Assembly (NCBI GenBank): GCA_905182195.1
Contig: CAJJAW010000004.1
Coordinates: 1 to 64,000, forward strand
Length of the DNA: 64,000 nucleotides
Direction of reading: 5' to 3'
DNA from: Alphaproteobacteria bacterium UBA4588
Lineage (GTDB): Bacteria > Pseudomonadota > Alphaproteobacteria > Rhodobacterales > Rhodobacteraceae
Below are positions 28,406 to 38,243 of this stretch, one piece after another (position 1 is the stretch's first letter; each line of letters begins with the position of its first letter). A program made the position numbers and the translations under genes. Under the pieces are notes generated by a model that was given only the letters and a program-made list of their open reading frames with translations, was not told the origin of the DNA and searched no databases.

Positions 28406-29958
28406 TGCCGCCGACCTCAGTAGTAGGCCAATTGGATCCGGCGGTAAAAAATACTGCCGGATTCGTACTTGAGCTTCGTAATATTGTTAAGACTTTTGGC
28501 ACATTTACTGCGCTTGATGATGTCAATTTTAATCTAAAAAGAGGTGAAGTTCATGCCCTGTTAGGAGAGAACGGCGCCGGAAAATCCACGTTAATGAATA
28601 TTGTTTGTGGCTTGTACGCGGCGGATTCCGGGGAAAGGTTGCATGAAGGTGAGCCCGTCTGGATTTCCAACCCCCGTGAGGCGCATGCCTTAGGGATTGG
28701 TATGGTGCATCAGCACTACAAATTAGTGAAACCATTTTCGGCATTGGAGAACATCCAACTTGAAAACGGTAGTGGCCCTTACCGGACATCACTAAATCGA
28801 ATACGCCAAAAGGCTACTGAAATTTCAAAGATTATTGGCTTCGAGGTTGATCTAGATCTCCCGGTTGAGCAATTGTCTATATCTGAACAACAGCGTGTCG
28901 AAATTTTAAAAATACTAACTGCTGATGCGCGGATCATCATTCTGGATGAACCCACGGCAGTTTTGACTGACATGGAAGCTGAGAATATGTTTACAGCGAT
29001 GCGGAGCCTTGCTGCTACTGGGTGCAGTGTTGTCTTTGTAACTCATAAATTGCGAGAAGCGTTTAGTTTTGCTGATCGGATTACTGTGATGCGTGGAGGG
29101 AAAACAATTAATACAGTTTTACCAAACCAACTAGATGTAACTGAATTAACCACATTGATCGTGGGTGAAACCGTCGTTGAAAGTGTAAATCGTTCTAAAA
29201 ATATTGGTGATCCTAAAATAACTCTTAATGAGATTTCTATGAAGCGAAATAATGGGGTTAATGCTATCACTGATCTCAGTTTTCAGGTGAGATCAGGTGA
29301 GATTTATGGAATTGCTGGCATCGGTGGCAATGGCCAGAATGAGCTAGTTGCAATCTTAAGTGGTTTAAGAAAAATTGATACAGGCAGCATCGAACTTAAT
29401 GACGTTGGGCGTGTTGAAAATGCGACGCCAATTGAATTAAGAGATTTGGGTATCGTTTGTATTCACTCCGATAGAGAAACATACGGGCTAGCTTACGGTC
29501 TTAATATTGCAGAAAATTTTTCGATTAGTGGTGTGTTGGCTGGAGAGTTTGGTAGTTATATTAAGGTTAAGCACAAACTTATTCATGAAGCTACTGAGTT
29601 GGCCATCGAAGCTTATGACGTGCGTGGAGTTCGCACTCTAAATCAAAAAGCTGGCCTTTTGTCTGGGGGCAATGCTCAAAAACTCGTAATCGCTCGAGAA
29701 TTTTCTCGTGAGCCATCCATTGTAGTCGCCCATTCGCCTTGTCGGGGACTAGATGTCCGCGCCTCTTCAGCCGTCCATGAATACTTATTAAAAGCCCGAG
29801 ATCGGGGTGGTGCAGTTGTTTTGATCAGTGAAGATTTAGATGAGATTCTATTAATGTCTGATCGTATAGGGGTCATGAGTGGTGGCGCAATCGTCGCTGA
29901 ATTTGATGCGCCTGCAAACCGAAATGAAATAGGTAAGAGTATGACGGGACATGGTTGA
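28405..29958 (+). CDS. ABC transporter ATPase, duplicated nucleoside/sugar type
   Basis: ATPase of 517 aa from ATG 28405, which shares its A with the preceding TAA. The first domain has an intact Walker A (GENGAGKST), signature region ISEQQRVEI and Walker B LDEPTAVL. The second has the degenerate Walker A GIGGNGQNE usual in this family, signature LSGGNAQK and AHSPCRGLD. Two fused ABC domains are typical for ribose/nucleoside (YufO-like) importers. It overlaps the next permease by eight bases. It powers uptake with the BMP receptor and both permeases. Confidence 0.92.
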   Translation: MPPTSVVGQLDPAVKNTAGFVLELRNIVKTFGTFTALDDVNFNLKRGEVHALLGENGAGKSTLMNIVCGLYAADSGERLHEGEPVWISNPREAHALGIGMVHQHYKLVKPFSALENIQLENGSGPYRTSLNRIRQKATEISKIIGFEVDLDLPVEQLSISEQQRVEILKILTADARIIILDEPTAVLTDMEAENMFTAMRSLAATGCSVVFVTHKLREAFSFADRITVMRGGKTINTVLPNQLDVTELTTLIVGETVVESVNRSKNIGDPKITLNEISMKRNNGVNAITDLSFQVRSGEIYGIAGIGGNGQNELVAILSGLRKIDTGSIELNDVGRVENATPIELRDLGIVCIHSDRETYGLAYGLNIAENFSISGVLAGEFGSYIKVKHKLIHEATELAIEAYDVRGVRTLNQKAGLLSGGNAQKLVIAREFSREPSIVVAHSPCRGLDVRASSAVHEYLLKARDRGGAVVLISEDLDEILLMSDRIGVMSGGAIVAEFDAPANRNEIGKSMTGHG

Positions 29959-31039
29959 AAGTACTGTTAAAAATCAACGAAATCTATTTCAACGGTTCAA
30001 CCTTGAAGTACGGGATCATATGCTGGCGTGGCAGCAGGCGGTCTTAATCTTTGGAGGACTACTGTTAGGCTTGTTCTTGTCAGCTTTGATGCTTGTAGTG
30101 GCTGGGGTAGGGGTGTCTGACTTATTGAACGAGTTTATAATTTCGATTTTTACCAGTAGCCGGAATATTAATGCAGTACTGTTACTTTCGGCCCCATTAG
30201 TCATTGTTGGCTTGTCTGCGGCGATAGGATTTAAAGCCCGCTTTTGGAATATTGGGATTGAAGGCCAGGTTATTTTTGGTGCCATTGGTGCGACCCTAAT
30301 TGCCAATTATGATATTGGGCCAGATGGGTTTAGAGTTTTACTGATGGGTCTGGTTGCTGCGCTCTTTGGAATGGCCTGGATTGCTTTACCGATGGTCTTG
30401 AGGCTAAAATTACAAGTAAATGAAATTATTAGCACTTTGTTGTTAAACTACATCGCATTTAACTTTTTATTACATTTGCTTTTTGGATCCTGGAAGGATC
30501 CTATTACATCATTCCCCAATTCAAAGATCTATGATCAATTTGAGCGACTACCTAAGCTGGCTGGGCTGGATTTCAACGTCTCAATTCTGTTGGCATTGGC
30601 ACTAGTAATTATCTTTGTATGGGTACTTGCTGTCAGCCGTTTTGGCTTTGTGCTAAAGTTTGTATATTCCAATTCAAAAATGGCAAAAAGTATTGGTATT
30701 AATGTTGGTGTCCTGGTGGCCTGCGCGGCGCTTGCATCGGGTGCACTATCTGGAATTGCTGGCTTCACTATTAGTGCAAGCATTGACAGCCGCCTGACAC
30801 AAAGCTTTTTTGTTGGCTATGGCTTCTTGGGTATACTAATCGGATTTCTGGCGCGAAATAACCCGCTATTGGTGGTACTGTTTTCGGTTATGATGGCAAT
30901 TCTCATGGTTGCAGGGCAAACACTCCAAGTATTTTACCAGATACCGTTCTCAATGATACAGCTTATTCAAGCCACAATTGTGATTTGTGTCGCGGCCTCT
31001 GAATTTTTCATTCATCATCGCATACGCCTAGTAAAGTAG
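29951..31039 (+). CDS. ABC transporter permease, BMP-linked (YufP type)
   Basis: Membrane protein of 362 aa with about nine or ten hydrophobic helices. The family segment IGFKARFWNIGIEGQVIFGAIGA is followed by EIISTLLLNYIAFN, characteristic of the larger permease of nucleoside-type importers. It forms a heterodimeric channel with the protein encoded 12 bases downstream. No irregularities seen. Confidence 0.92.
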   Translation: MVESTVKNQRNLFQRFNLEVRDHMLAWQQAVLIFGGLLLGLFLSALMLVVAGVGVSDLLNEFIISIFTSSRNINAVLLLSAPLVIVGLSAAIGFKARFWNIGIEGQVIFGAIGATLIANYDIGPDGFRVLLMGLVAALFGMAWIALPMVLRLKLQVNEIISTLLLNYIAFNFLLHLLFGSWKDPITSFPNSKIYDQFERLPKLAGLDFNVSILLALALVIIFVWVLAVSRFGFVLKFVYSNSKMAKSIGINVGVLVACAALASGALSGIAGFTISASIDSRLTQSFFVGYGFLGILIGFLARNNPLLVVLFSVMMAILMVAGQTLQVFYQIPFSMIQLIQATIVICVAASEFFIHHRIRLVK

Positions 31040-31050
31040 AGAGAAAAGAT

Positions 31051-31977
31051 ATGGATTTTTTTGTTAATTGGGTTTCCGTAGTGCCTCAATTTGCTGTTCC
31101 ATTTGCGCTTGCTACTTTGGGTTTGATTATCTGTGAACGATCTGGGGTTTTAAATCTTGGTGCAGAAGGTTTTATGCTGGTGGGGGCGATGATAGGAGCA
31201 GGTGCTACTTTGGTAACAGGCTCTCCTCATCTATCCTTAGTTCTTGCGGCGTTATCTGCAGGGACGCTGTCCTTACTATTTGGATTTTTGGTAATCACCC
31301 TAAGGGTCAATCAGGTTATTTCTGGGTTAACCATGGTGTTTTTTGCACAAGGTTTTACCACGCTTGTTTCAACCAAAATGAATTGGACCAACAAGGCTTT
31401 TGAGGGTATTGGAAAAATTGATTTTGGGCCGCTTGCAGACATTCCATTGGTTGGCAGGCTTTTGTTTGACCAGGACATAGTCGTTTACATAACAATCTTG
31501 ATCTTCATTGTAGTTGCATTTGCCTTTGAACGGACGGAACAGGGATTGCGAATTCGAGCTGTAGGCGAAAACCCTGAAGCGGCTGATGCTGCTGGAGTTT
31601 CTGTCGTTATGAATCGTTATTTTGCTGTTTTTATTGGTTGCATGTTGGTTGGCTTAGCCGGTGCGTATATGTCGGTCGTAGTTTCAAAAATTTGGGTTGA
31701 CGGCATGTCTGGAGGCCGGGGTTGGATCGCTATTGCTCTCGTGATCTTTGCCCGTTGGCGGTTCTGGCCCGCACTTGCTGGTGCGGCTTTATTTGGCTGT
31801 GTTGAGGCGCTGATACCCCGCATCGCAGCTGTTGGCTTACAGGTGCCACAGTATTTTGTTTTGATGTTGCCATATGTAGCAACGTTAACTGTCATGGTCT
31901 GGGCCTCGCTTGGCAAAAACTCCAGTGGGGCACCCGGCGCGCTTGGGAAACCGTTCGTACGTGAAGAACGAAACTAA
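31051..31977 (+). CDS. ABC transporter permease, BMP-linked (YufQ type)
   Basis: Second permease of 308 aa, about eight helices. It has ERSGVLNLGAEGFMLVGAM near the N-terminus and RAVGENPEAADAAGVSV in the cytoplasmic loop that contacts the ATPase. GAGAG precedes the ATG. This completes a BMP-type importer: receptor, fused ATPase and two permeases. A CoxG-like gene follows after about 100 bases. Confidence 0.92.
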   Translation: MDFFVNWVSVVPQFAVPFALATLGLIICERSGVLNLGAEGFMLVGAMIGAGATLVTGSPHLSLVLAALSAGTLSLLFGFLVITLRVNQVISGLTMVFFAQGFTTLVSTKMNWTNKAFEGIGKIDFGPLADIPLVGRLLFDQDIVVYITILIFIVVAFAFERTEQGLRIRAVGENPEAADAAGVSVVMNRYFAVFIGCMLVGLAGAYMSVVVSKIWVDGMSGGRGWIAIALVIFARWRFWPALAGAALFGCVEALIPRIAAVGLQVPQYFVLMLPYVATLTVMVWASLGKNSSGAPGALGKPFVREERN

Positions 31978-32081
31978 TTTAGTCACGAAAGTATCAGATG
32001 GGCACGTTGATTTTTTAAAATTACTATTGGAGTGCAATACAGGACCGTCTAAAGTTGAAACTGACAAAAAGGACCACCGAA

Positions 32082-32681
32082 ATGAATTTGAAACAGGAGT
32101 TTGAAGTTAAATGTTCGCGAACGGATGTTTGGGAGTTCTTTAAAGATATTCCTGGGGTGGCGCTTTGCTTGCCGGGCGCGGAATATTTAGGTCAAAACGA
32201 AGATGGCAAGCATCAGGGAAAAATTTCTATGTCGGTGGGCCCCTTCCAATCTAATTTTTCTGGAGCAGCGGAAGTCTTATATGATGACGCTGACTATATC
32301 ATTAAAATGTCGGGAAAAGGTGTCGATAAAAAGGGATCTAGTCGAGGCAAAATGGAGATGGTCTGCCATTTGAGCGATAACGGCCCGCTGACCACAATTT
32401 CTGTGGACGTTGAGGTTCAATTGTCAGGCGCTATTGCACAGATTGGACGCACGGGAATAATCGAAGATATTGCGAATATTTTAGTTTCTGATTTTGTCAA
32501 AAATACTGAGGCAGCGCTAAATGTAAATAATAATTCCAGTCAATCCGACGAGCCGAGTGTGATCGCCACTTCACATGGAACAGCTGCACCAATTTCCAGT
32601 TTTGGGTTGATAATTAGATCTTTAAAAGGGTGGTTTCGTAGACTATTTGGAACGCGTAAAGCCAGGGAGCCCCACAATTAA
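32082..32681 (+). CDS. CoxG-like SRPBCC-family protein
   Basis: Protein of 199 aa from ATG 32082, preceded by AAGGA. It has the CoxG pattern: VWEFFKDIPGVALCLPGAEYLG, then GKISMSVGPF and a GTGRG-like KGSSRGKMEMVCHL stretch, ending IGRTGIIEDIANILVSDF. A variable tail ends in a basic amphipathic segment (SLKGWFRRLFGTRK) that could touch the membrane. In CO dehydrogenase clusters CoxG is thought to recruit or mature the enzyme at the membrane. Here it most likely serves the Mo hydroxylase at 23.4-27.3 kb. Confidence 0.85.
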   Translation: MNLKQEFEVKCSRTDVWEFFKDIPGVALCLPGAEYLGQNEDGKHQGKISMSVGPFQSNFSGAAEVLYDDADYIIKMSGKGVDKKGSSRGKMEMVCHLSDNGPLTTISVDVEVQLSGAIAQIGRTGIIEDIANILVSDFVKNTEAALNVNNNSSQSDEPSVIATSHGTAAPISSFGLIIRSLKGWFRRLFGTRKAREPHN

Positions 32682-33592
32682 ACGTACGTCCAGTTTTGGT
32701 ACTTCGATTTTTTTGTGGGCGCCATATTTGCAGGGCCATCTTGCCATGCTGGTCTACTCGTTGCTTGTTGCCGGTTCGTTTAGTTTGGGAAGTATTGTTG
32801 CTAATGAGATAGCTCCATCTGCGATAAATGCGATACGATTCTCAATGGCGACAGTGCTCATGGGGATAGTAGCCTTTGCCGGACCTGGCATCAGGCGCTG
32901 TCATTTTCGGGCTCCTTGGCGCTATCTGGTTTTGGGTGGTTTACTCGCTTCTTATTTTCTTAACGATGTTTGAGGGACTTAAAACTGCTGAACCTGTATC
33001 AGCTGCTGCAATTTTTACACTTATTCCCCTATTTGCAGGAATATTTGGTTATATTTTATTGCGACAGGTAATGACTATCAGAATGGCTATTGCTTTAGCA
33101 CTAGCGGCTGTCGGCGCCTATGCGGTACTATTTCGCGGTGATTTTTCACAATTGACTAAAATGAATCTTGGTCGAGGCGAGTTTGTATATTTAATTGGGT
33201 GTGCAATTCATGGAATTTATACACCTATGGTATCAAAAATGAATCGTGGCGAAAGTGCAATAAATTTTGTTTTTGGTACTTTGTTAGCAGGGTCTATTTT
33301 TCTTATCATATTTGGTTTCAACGATATTCGTGCTACGAATTGGGCGTCTTTGCCAATAATTTTTTGGGTAACGTTAGGATACCTTGTAGTGTTTGCAACC
33401 GCAGCTAGCTTTGTACTTATTCAGTTTGCAGCCCTCCGCCTTCCGTCAGCTAAGGTAATGGCTTACACTTACTTGACGCCAGTCTGGGTGATTGTTTGGG
33501 AAATCATACTTGGAAATGGACTGCCGAGCCATCTAGTTTTTCCTGGTATCTTTCTTACGGTAGGTGCGCTTTTTTTGTTAATAAAAAACTAA
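32647..33592 (+). pseudogene. EamA/DMT-family transporter, frameshifted
   Basis: Two pieces of one transporter. The first frame reads through VAGSFSLGSIVANEIAPSA and the next helix, ending LASYFLNDV with TGA near 32971. The second frame, one base over, continues from LTMFEGLKTAEPVSAAAIFT to TAA 33590-33592. A single extra base near 32955-32968 explains it. Restored, it would be about 300 aa with ten helices. The start is uncertain: ATG 32746 has AGGG upstream, whereas a TTG at 32647 would overlap the CoxG gene. As written, only the second half could be made separately. Confidence 0.8.
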
Positions 33593-33774
33593 ATTTTGGG
33601 CACTTTGAGTAATTTATGACTACTAAAAAGGAATAAAGACAATGGTGGCTAAAGAATTTTAAAAGGCTCTTCTCGTAATAAAAAATATGAATGGAACTCT
33701 TTTGTTAGATAATTTGCTGGGTTAAAAAGAGATAAAGCGCTTGATATTTAGAAATCAGAAATAGAGGAGAAAAC

Positions 33775-34176
33775 TTAACGAAAAATATATCTGAACTGGC
33801 GAAAGGGTTTTATGAAATTGTAAATGGGGAAGGCGAGCTGGGAGAAGTATTATCAGATGACTTTCAATTTGGGATTATGCCAGGGTTCCCGTTCGGTGGA
33901 AACCAGGACGGGCTGGAAGCCTCAAAAGCGTTCTTTGAAAAGCTTGGCCCTTTGTTTGAGAGTTTTGAAGTCCATGCACAAGAATTTGTACCAATTGATG
34001 ACACTCATTTGGTTGTTAAGGGTTTTTATCGTGCAGAAATAGCAAAGTCTGGTGAGAAAATTGATTTTGAAACTGCCCATTTTTGGACATCCAATGGCAG
34101 CAAGATGACACATTACAAGCACTATTGTGACACGGGAATACTGAGTAGAGCGCTTGGTCACGAAGTACTACAATAA
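33775..34176 (+). CDS. SnoaL/NTF2-like protein with no standard start codon
   Basis: The reading frame from 33775 encodes ISELAKGFYEIVNG, GELGEVLSDDFQFGI and then the family-like core (FPFGGNQDG, EASKAFFEKLGPLFESFE, FVPIDDTHLVVKG, HFWTSNGSKMTHYKHYCDT), about 133 aa, the usual size of a SnoaL-like fold. GAGGAG at 33764-33769 is well placed, but the codon there is TTA (33775) followed by ACG. The first ATG in frame is 33877, which would remove helix 1. The start codon is therefore lost, misread or unconventional. Family members are small isomerases or hydrolases; role unknown. Confidence 0.65.
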   Translation, partial: LTKNISELAKGFYEIVNGEGELGEVLSDDFQFGIMPGFPFGGNQDGLEASKAFFEKLGPLFESFEVHAQEFVPIDDTHLVVKGFYRAEIAKSGEKIDFETAHFWTSNGSKMTHYKHYCDTGILSRALGHEVLQ

Positions 34177-34323
34177 TTGATGGTACTTGACGTAGCTATT
34201 TGAAGAAATCGTTATTACACTCAACTTCAAGAGGGGCATCTCGTGAGGTGCAACGCGCGTTTTTAACGTCCAATTTGTTTCAGTCGATTGCATATTGATT
34301 GAGTGTAGTGTGTGGAAAAAAGT

Positions 34324-35862
34324 ATGATCAAAAAACAAATTACGGCCCAAGCTGCAGCTGAACTTATTAATTGTGGTGATACGGTAACCATTGCTGGCTT
34401 TGTTGGGGTCGGTGTCCCCGACGAAATTTTGTTAGCCCTGGAAAATCGTTTTAAAGAACACTCTAAGCCGACTGATTTAACATTACTGTTCGCGGCTGCA
34501 CCGGGGGATGGTAAAGACCGTGGTTTGAACAGGTTGGCGCATGCTGGCATGTTACGCCGAACCATTGGTGGGCATTATGGTTTGGCGCCGAAGCTAGGAA
34601 AGTTGGCTACGAGTGGGGAAATTCAAGCCTACAATTTTCCTCAAGGTGTAATTAGCCATATGTACCGAGACATTGCTGCGGGTAAGCCGGGAACTCTGAC
34701 GCGGGTTGGAATTGATACATTTGTAGATCCACGGATAGAGGGCGGTAAAATTAATAAGCAGACAATTGAAGATCTCGTGGAGGTTGTTACGATTTCTGGC
34801 GAAGAGATGTTATTCTATAAGACCCATAAAGTTGATGTTGCAATCATTCGTGGAACTTCAGCAGATGCTGATGGCAACATTTCGATGGAGAGAGAAGCAC
34901 TTCGGATTGACAATCTGTCTCAGGCAATGGCGGCAAAAAATTCTGGAGGTGTCGTGATTGCTCAAGTTGAAAGGATCGTTCCTGCAAAAACACTTAGCCC
35001 CCGTATGGTTGAAGTGCCGAGCGCAATGATCGATGCAATTGTTTTAGCTAAGCCTGAAAACCATGTGCAAACGTATGGGACCGTTTATTCGCCATATCTG
35101 GATGGGCAAGACAGGGCCCCATCCAAGAAAATTGAAATTACTCCGTTGGATGCAAGAAAGGTCATTGCGCGCCGTACTGCATTGGAACTTCCATTTGATG
35201 GCGGTGTGGTCAATTTAGGAATTGGTGTACCTGAAGGTGTTGCGATGGTCGCAAGTGAACAGAATTGGCTCGAAGCCGTAACCCTTACTGCAGAGCCAGG
35301 GGTTATCGGTGGCCAGCCTTCATCAGGACTGGATTTTGGAACAGCGGTTAACACAGATGTTATCATCACACAAAGTCAGCAATTTGATTTTTACGATGGG
35401 GGTGGGTTGGCGCTGGCAGTTCTAGGTATGGCTGAGATTAGCATAATGGGCGACGTAAACGTCTCTCGGTTTGGATCAAGGTTGCCGGGTGCGGGCGGAT
35501 TTATCAACATCAGCCAAAGTGCCCAGAAGGTAATTTTTTGCGGTACTTTTACAGCTGGGGGATTAAAGACGAGCATAGAGGATGGCAAACTTGTGATCTT
35601 GAAGGAGGGCAGTTCTACCAAGTTTATTAGGGCGGTGCAGCAAGTGACCTTTTCCGGCCAACGTGCAGTATCCCAAAGTACGCCTATTCTTTATGTAACT
35701 GAGCGATGTGTTTTTGAATTACGGCCGGAAGGGTTGGCGCTAATTGAGATTGCGCCAGGTATAGATTTGGAGAACGACATACTTGCTCAAATGGATTTTA
35801 GACCAGTGATAGGTGATGTTAAACAAATGGATCGCAGGATATTCCAGTCTGAATTGATGTGA
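34324..35862 (+). CDS. family I acyl-CoA:acetate/3-ketoacid CoA-transferase, fused alpha-beta
   Basis: CoA-transferase of 512 aa. The alpha-like half has AGFVGVGVPDEIL and the beta-like half VNLGIGVPEGVAMV, followed by TAEPGVIGGQPSSG, whose Glu is the expected acyl-carrying residue. Fusion of both halves is normal for the YdiF/propionate CoA-transferase branch. ATG 34324 or GTG 34312 may be the start; neither has a clear ribosome binding site. It would activate an organic acid product of the neighbouring catabolic pathways to its CoA ester. Confidence 0.88.
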   Translation: MIKKQITAQAAAELINCGDTVTIAGFVGVGVPDEILLALENRFKEHSKPTDLTLLFAAAPGDGKDRGLNRLAHAGMLRRTIGGHYGLAPKLGKLATSGEIQAYNFPQGVISHMYRDIAAGKPGTLTRVGIDTFVDPRIEGGKINKQTIEDLVEVVTISGEEMLFYKTHKVDVAIIRGTSADADGNISMEREALRIDNLSQAMAAKNSGGVVIAQVERIVPAKTLSPRMVEVPSAMIDAIVLAKPENHVQTYGTVYSPYLDGQDRAPSKKIEITPLDARKVIARRTALELPFDGGVVNLGIGVPEGVAMVASEQNWLEAVTLTAEPGVIGGQPSSGLDFGTAVNTDVIITQSQQFDFYDGGGLALAVLGMAEISIMGDVNVSRFGSRLPGAGGFINISQSAQKVIFCGTFTAGGLKTSIEDGKLVILKEGSSTKFIRAVQQVTFSGQRAVSQSTPILYVTERCVFELRPEGLALIEIAPGIDLENDILAQMDFRPVIGDVKQMDRRIFQSELM

Positions 35863-36009
35863 CAAGATCAACTGGGACCTTTAGATATTTGCATACTAGG
35901 ACCTATATTCCATAATAAAATATTGGAATTTAATCTTTCTAAGATATGTCTGACATTGAACGTTCATACGTACGGCACGTAATGTCCCCAGTTAAATCAA
36001 AATTTAGAA

Positions 36010-36912
36010 ATGTGTTGCTTGATGCTTAATTCCAATCAGAAAAATAATAAATTAGGCGCGCTCTACCTAATTGGAGAAATCTCCACCACGTTCTTGCTGG
36101 CAAGCATAGTGAAAACCCTTCAGCCCGATTTTTCTATATTTCTAATTCTCTTTTTTAGGTACCTATTTTGCCTGCCATTACTATTTGCTTACGCAATTTA
36201 TACTAGGGGACCTGACTTCCTAAAGATTAAAAACATTAGGGGTTTAGTTTTGAGAACGGGCTTTGGTTTTATGGGCCTAATCACGTGGTTTTTGGCGATC
36301 TCTAAAATTGATATCAGCTTAGCGACAGCCCTCTTGATGACAATGCCAATTTTTATTACGGCCCTCTCAGTTGTAATTGCGAAAGAGCACGTAGGATTGA
36401 AGCGTCTAGCGTCTGTTTTATTGGGTTTTATTGGAGTTCTTGTGCTCTTGTTCCCAATAGCCCCAGAGCTTAATCTATGGGGTGTGGTGTTTGCGCTTCT
36501 CGGGGCGCTGTTTGCTGCTCTAATGTTTGTCTATCTAAGGATACTTGGTCGGAGTGACCCATCAGTTACGACTGCAATTTGGTACAACTCCACAGGCGTG
36601 ATTTTAGCTGGGGTATTGACCTATATTGTGAGTGGCTTTGATCCAATTATGAATCTCGCCAATTCCAACTCCATTTACTTTCTCGTGGCCCTGGGCGTAG
36701 TAGCGAGTTTCCAGCAATTCTTTCTTGCCCAGAGCCATGTACACGCTGAGGCTTCCACTCTCGCGCCCCTTCACTACTTATCCATCCCGTTTGGAGTGGG
36801 CGTTGGCATATTATTATTTGGTGAGATAATTACTATGAAGTTCCTAATAGGCACTGCCATTATTATAGCCTCGACGTACTATATCTTTTTGAGGGAGCAG
36901 CTTGAGAGTTAA
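36010..36912 (+). CDS. EamA/DMT-family transporter
   Basis: Intact membrane protein of 300 aa with two five-helix EamA repeats. YLIGEISTTFLLASIVKTL starts the first helix, and SIPFGVGVGILLFGEI is the penultimate one. ATG 36010 and ATG 36022 are both possible starts. It stands alone; a 23-base inverted repeat (ATTCCA ... TGGAAT, 35907-35929) lies upstream and could be an operator or the end of the CoA-transferase transcript. Likely an exporter; substrate unknown. Confidence 0.85.
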   Translation: MCCLMLNSNQKNNKLGALYLIGEISTTFLLASIVKTLQPDFSIFLILFFRYLFCLPLLFAYAIYTRGPDFLKIKNIRGLVLRTGFGFMGLITWFLAISKIDISLATALLMTMPIFITALSVVIAKEHVGLKRLASVLLGFIGVLVLLFPIAPELNLWGVVFALLGALFAALMFVYLRILGRSDPSVTTAIWYNSTGVILAGVLTYIVSGFDPIMNLANSNSIYFLVALGVVASFQQFFLAQSHVHAEASTLAPLHYLSIPFGVGVGILLFGEIITMKFLIGTAIIIASTYYIFLREQLES

Positions 36913-37226
36913 TTAAAGTGACTTTCTTCTAGTACCCATAAGGTGCTCAGCCAAAGTTTAATCCAGCGCCCGCAATGGCCGTCTCTTTTGAGCCGGGTTT
37001 TTGCATTTCTAATATGTTTAGCTGAAGTATTGCCGCAAGTTTTTTAATAATATCGGCTACTGTTACTAATGTATCTCGTCTTAGCGCTTATTTTACCAAC
37101 CACTTTAGGTTAATTTTAGGTTGATTATTTTTGGAATTTTTAAAACTAAAATATGTTAGTTTAGTTACCTGAATTTTCATATGTGAACACGCTATGGATA
37201 GACGATTCTATCTAAAGCCTTTTTTG
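36913..37226. other. 314-base intergenic region
   Basis: AT-rich stretch between the EamA gene and a small leftward frame. No gene, RNA or clear terminator was seen. Several T-rich runs (around 37120-37160) would suit promoters, but none is convincing. Confidence 0.4.
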
Positions 37227-37451
37227 TTATTTTGCGTGTTCCGAAGCATCTATTAAAAGAGACATTTTTTCCATCATATCTATTAGATCAGAACCAGTAT
37301 TACCATTTAATTGCTCAATACGAGTGTTGTCAAAAGAGCCTTCATTCGTTTTTTGAAGGGTCAAGCTGAACTCCTCCACCTGACTATCTTCTTGGGCAAG
37401 GATTATTTGATACCCCCGAAAGGGTATTTTTATTAATTTTAATGCCTTCAT
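37227..37451 (-). CDS. small hypothetical protein, doubtful
   Basis: 74-aa frame beginning MKALKLIKIPFRGYQIILAQ, mostly hydrophilic with an acidic C-terminal helix (DLIDMMEKMSLLIDASEHAK). The composition looks protein-like and no real gene overlaps it on the other strand, but the ribosome binding site is weak (AGGA eleven bases upstream) and no family is recognised. It may be real and leftward, or chance. Confidence 0.3.
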   Translation of the reverse strand: MKALKLIKIPFRGYQIILAQEDSQVEEFSLTLQKTNEGSFDNTRIEQLNGNTGSDLIDMMEKMSLLIDASEHAK

Positions 37452-37703
37452 GATATTATAGTCCTAGCGTATGCTTGCCTCAGTGACGATATTCTCTGAG
37501 AATCGTATTTTAACGCATGAGATGTTAGATAGACTTATTAGACCAAGCTTCAAGGGCATTAATTCATTGGTGCAAATAATATTTTGATTAGGCATATCCG
37601 GCGACACAGTAAGGAGGGTGTCCATGAACCTTGCCTGCTTCCTTTTCTGCGGGACAGCCCCTAAAAGGAAGCCAAGCATTATCTAAATTTATGGAAAGAC
37701 ATA

Positions 37704-38243
37704 GTGACAGCAGTACCCGGCTCCCCAGACGTTATTGCCAAAGAGGCCTCAGATGTGCGTGTACCCTTTATTGTGATTGCACCAAATGAAGCCGTGACGG
37801 TTCGGATCGCAGAGTGCTTGGCGCCTTTGCTTCAACCTGGGGATGTTGTGCTATTGGATGGCGGCTTGGCCGCTGGGAAAACGTTCTTTGTCCGTCACGT
37901 GGTCGAAAGTCTTAAAACCGATGATGACATCTCAAGTCCGACCTATACCATCGCCAATATATACCAGTCACTGAGATGCGATGTGTTGCATGTGGATGCA
38001 TATCGCTTGGCTGATGCACAGGAGTTTCATAACCTGGGCCTTGAAATGGAGATTGAAGCATCCATTTGCTTGATTGAATGGGGCTCTCGGATTGAGGCGG
38101 CTTTCAATGATTACCTTCAGATTTCACTTTTGCCCGTGTCAGGCAAAGAAGGCGGGCGGCGCTTTGAAATATCTGCCCAGGGGCGAAGGTCAAATTGCCT
38201 GATGGATAGGTTTCAACAAGACTATGACGTGTCATGGCGATGA
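37704..38243 (+). CDS. tsaE: tRNA threonylcarbamoyladenosine biosynthesis ATPase TsaE
   Basis: ATPase of 179 aa that assists the TsaB-TsaD complex in making t6A37 on ANN-decoding tRNAs. The P-loop GGLAAGKTFF (usual GDLGAGKTT) is followed by the switch-like SSPTYTIAN, HVDAYRL and the late IEWGSR. GTG 37704 is the start, with GGAAAG upstream. It is the first of four overlapping genes (tsaE-tsaB-tsaC-tsaD), overlapping tsaB by 10 bases. It has about 25 extra N-terminal residues and a longer C-terminus than the typical 150-aa protein. Confidence 0.88.
   Translation: MTAVPGSPDVIAKEASDVRVPFIVIAPNEAVTVRIAECLAPLLQPGDVVLLDGGLAAGKTFFVRHVVESLKTDDDISSPTYTIANIYQSLRCDVLHVDAYRLADAQEFHNLGLEMEIEASICLIEWGSRIEAAFNDYLQISLLPVSGKEGGRRFEISAQGRRSNCLMDRFQQDYDVSWR

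Noticed and set aside
37464-37679. 71-codon leftward frame upstream of tsaE
   Set aside because: No recognisable family or binding site, and it would occupy the tsaE promoter region.
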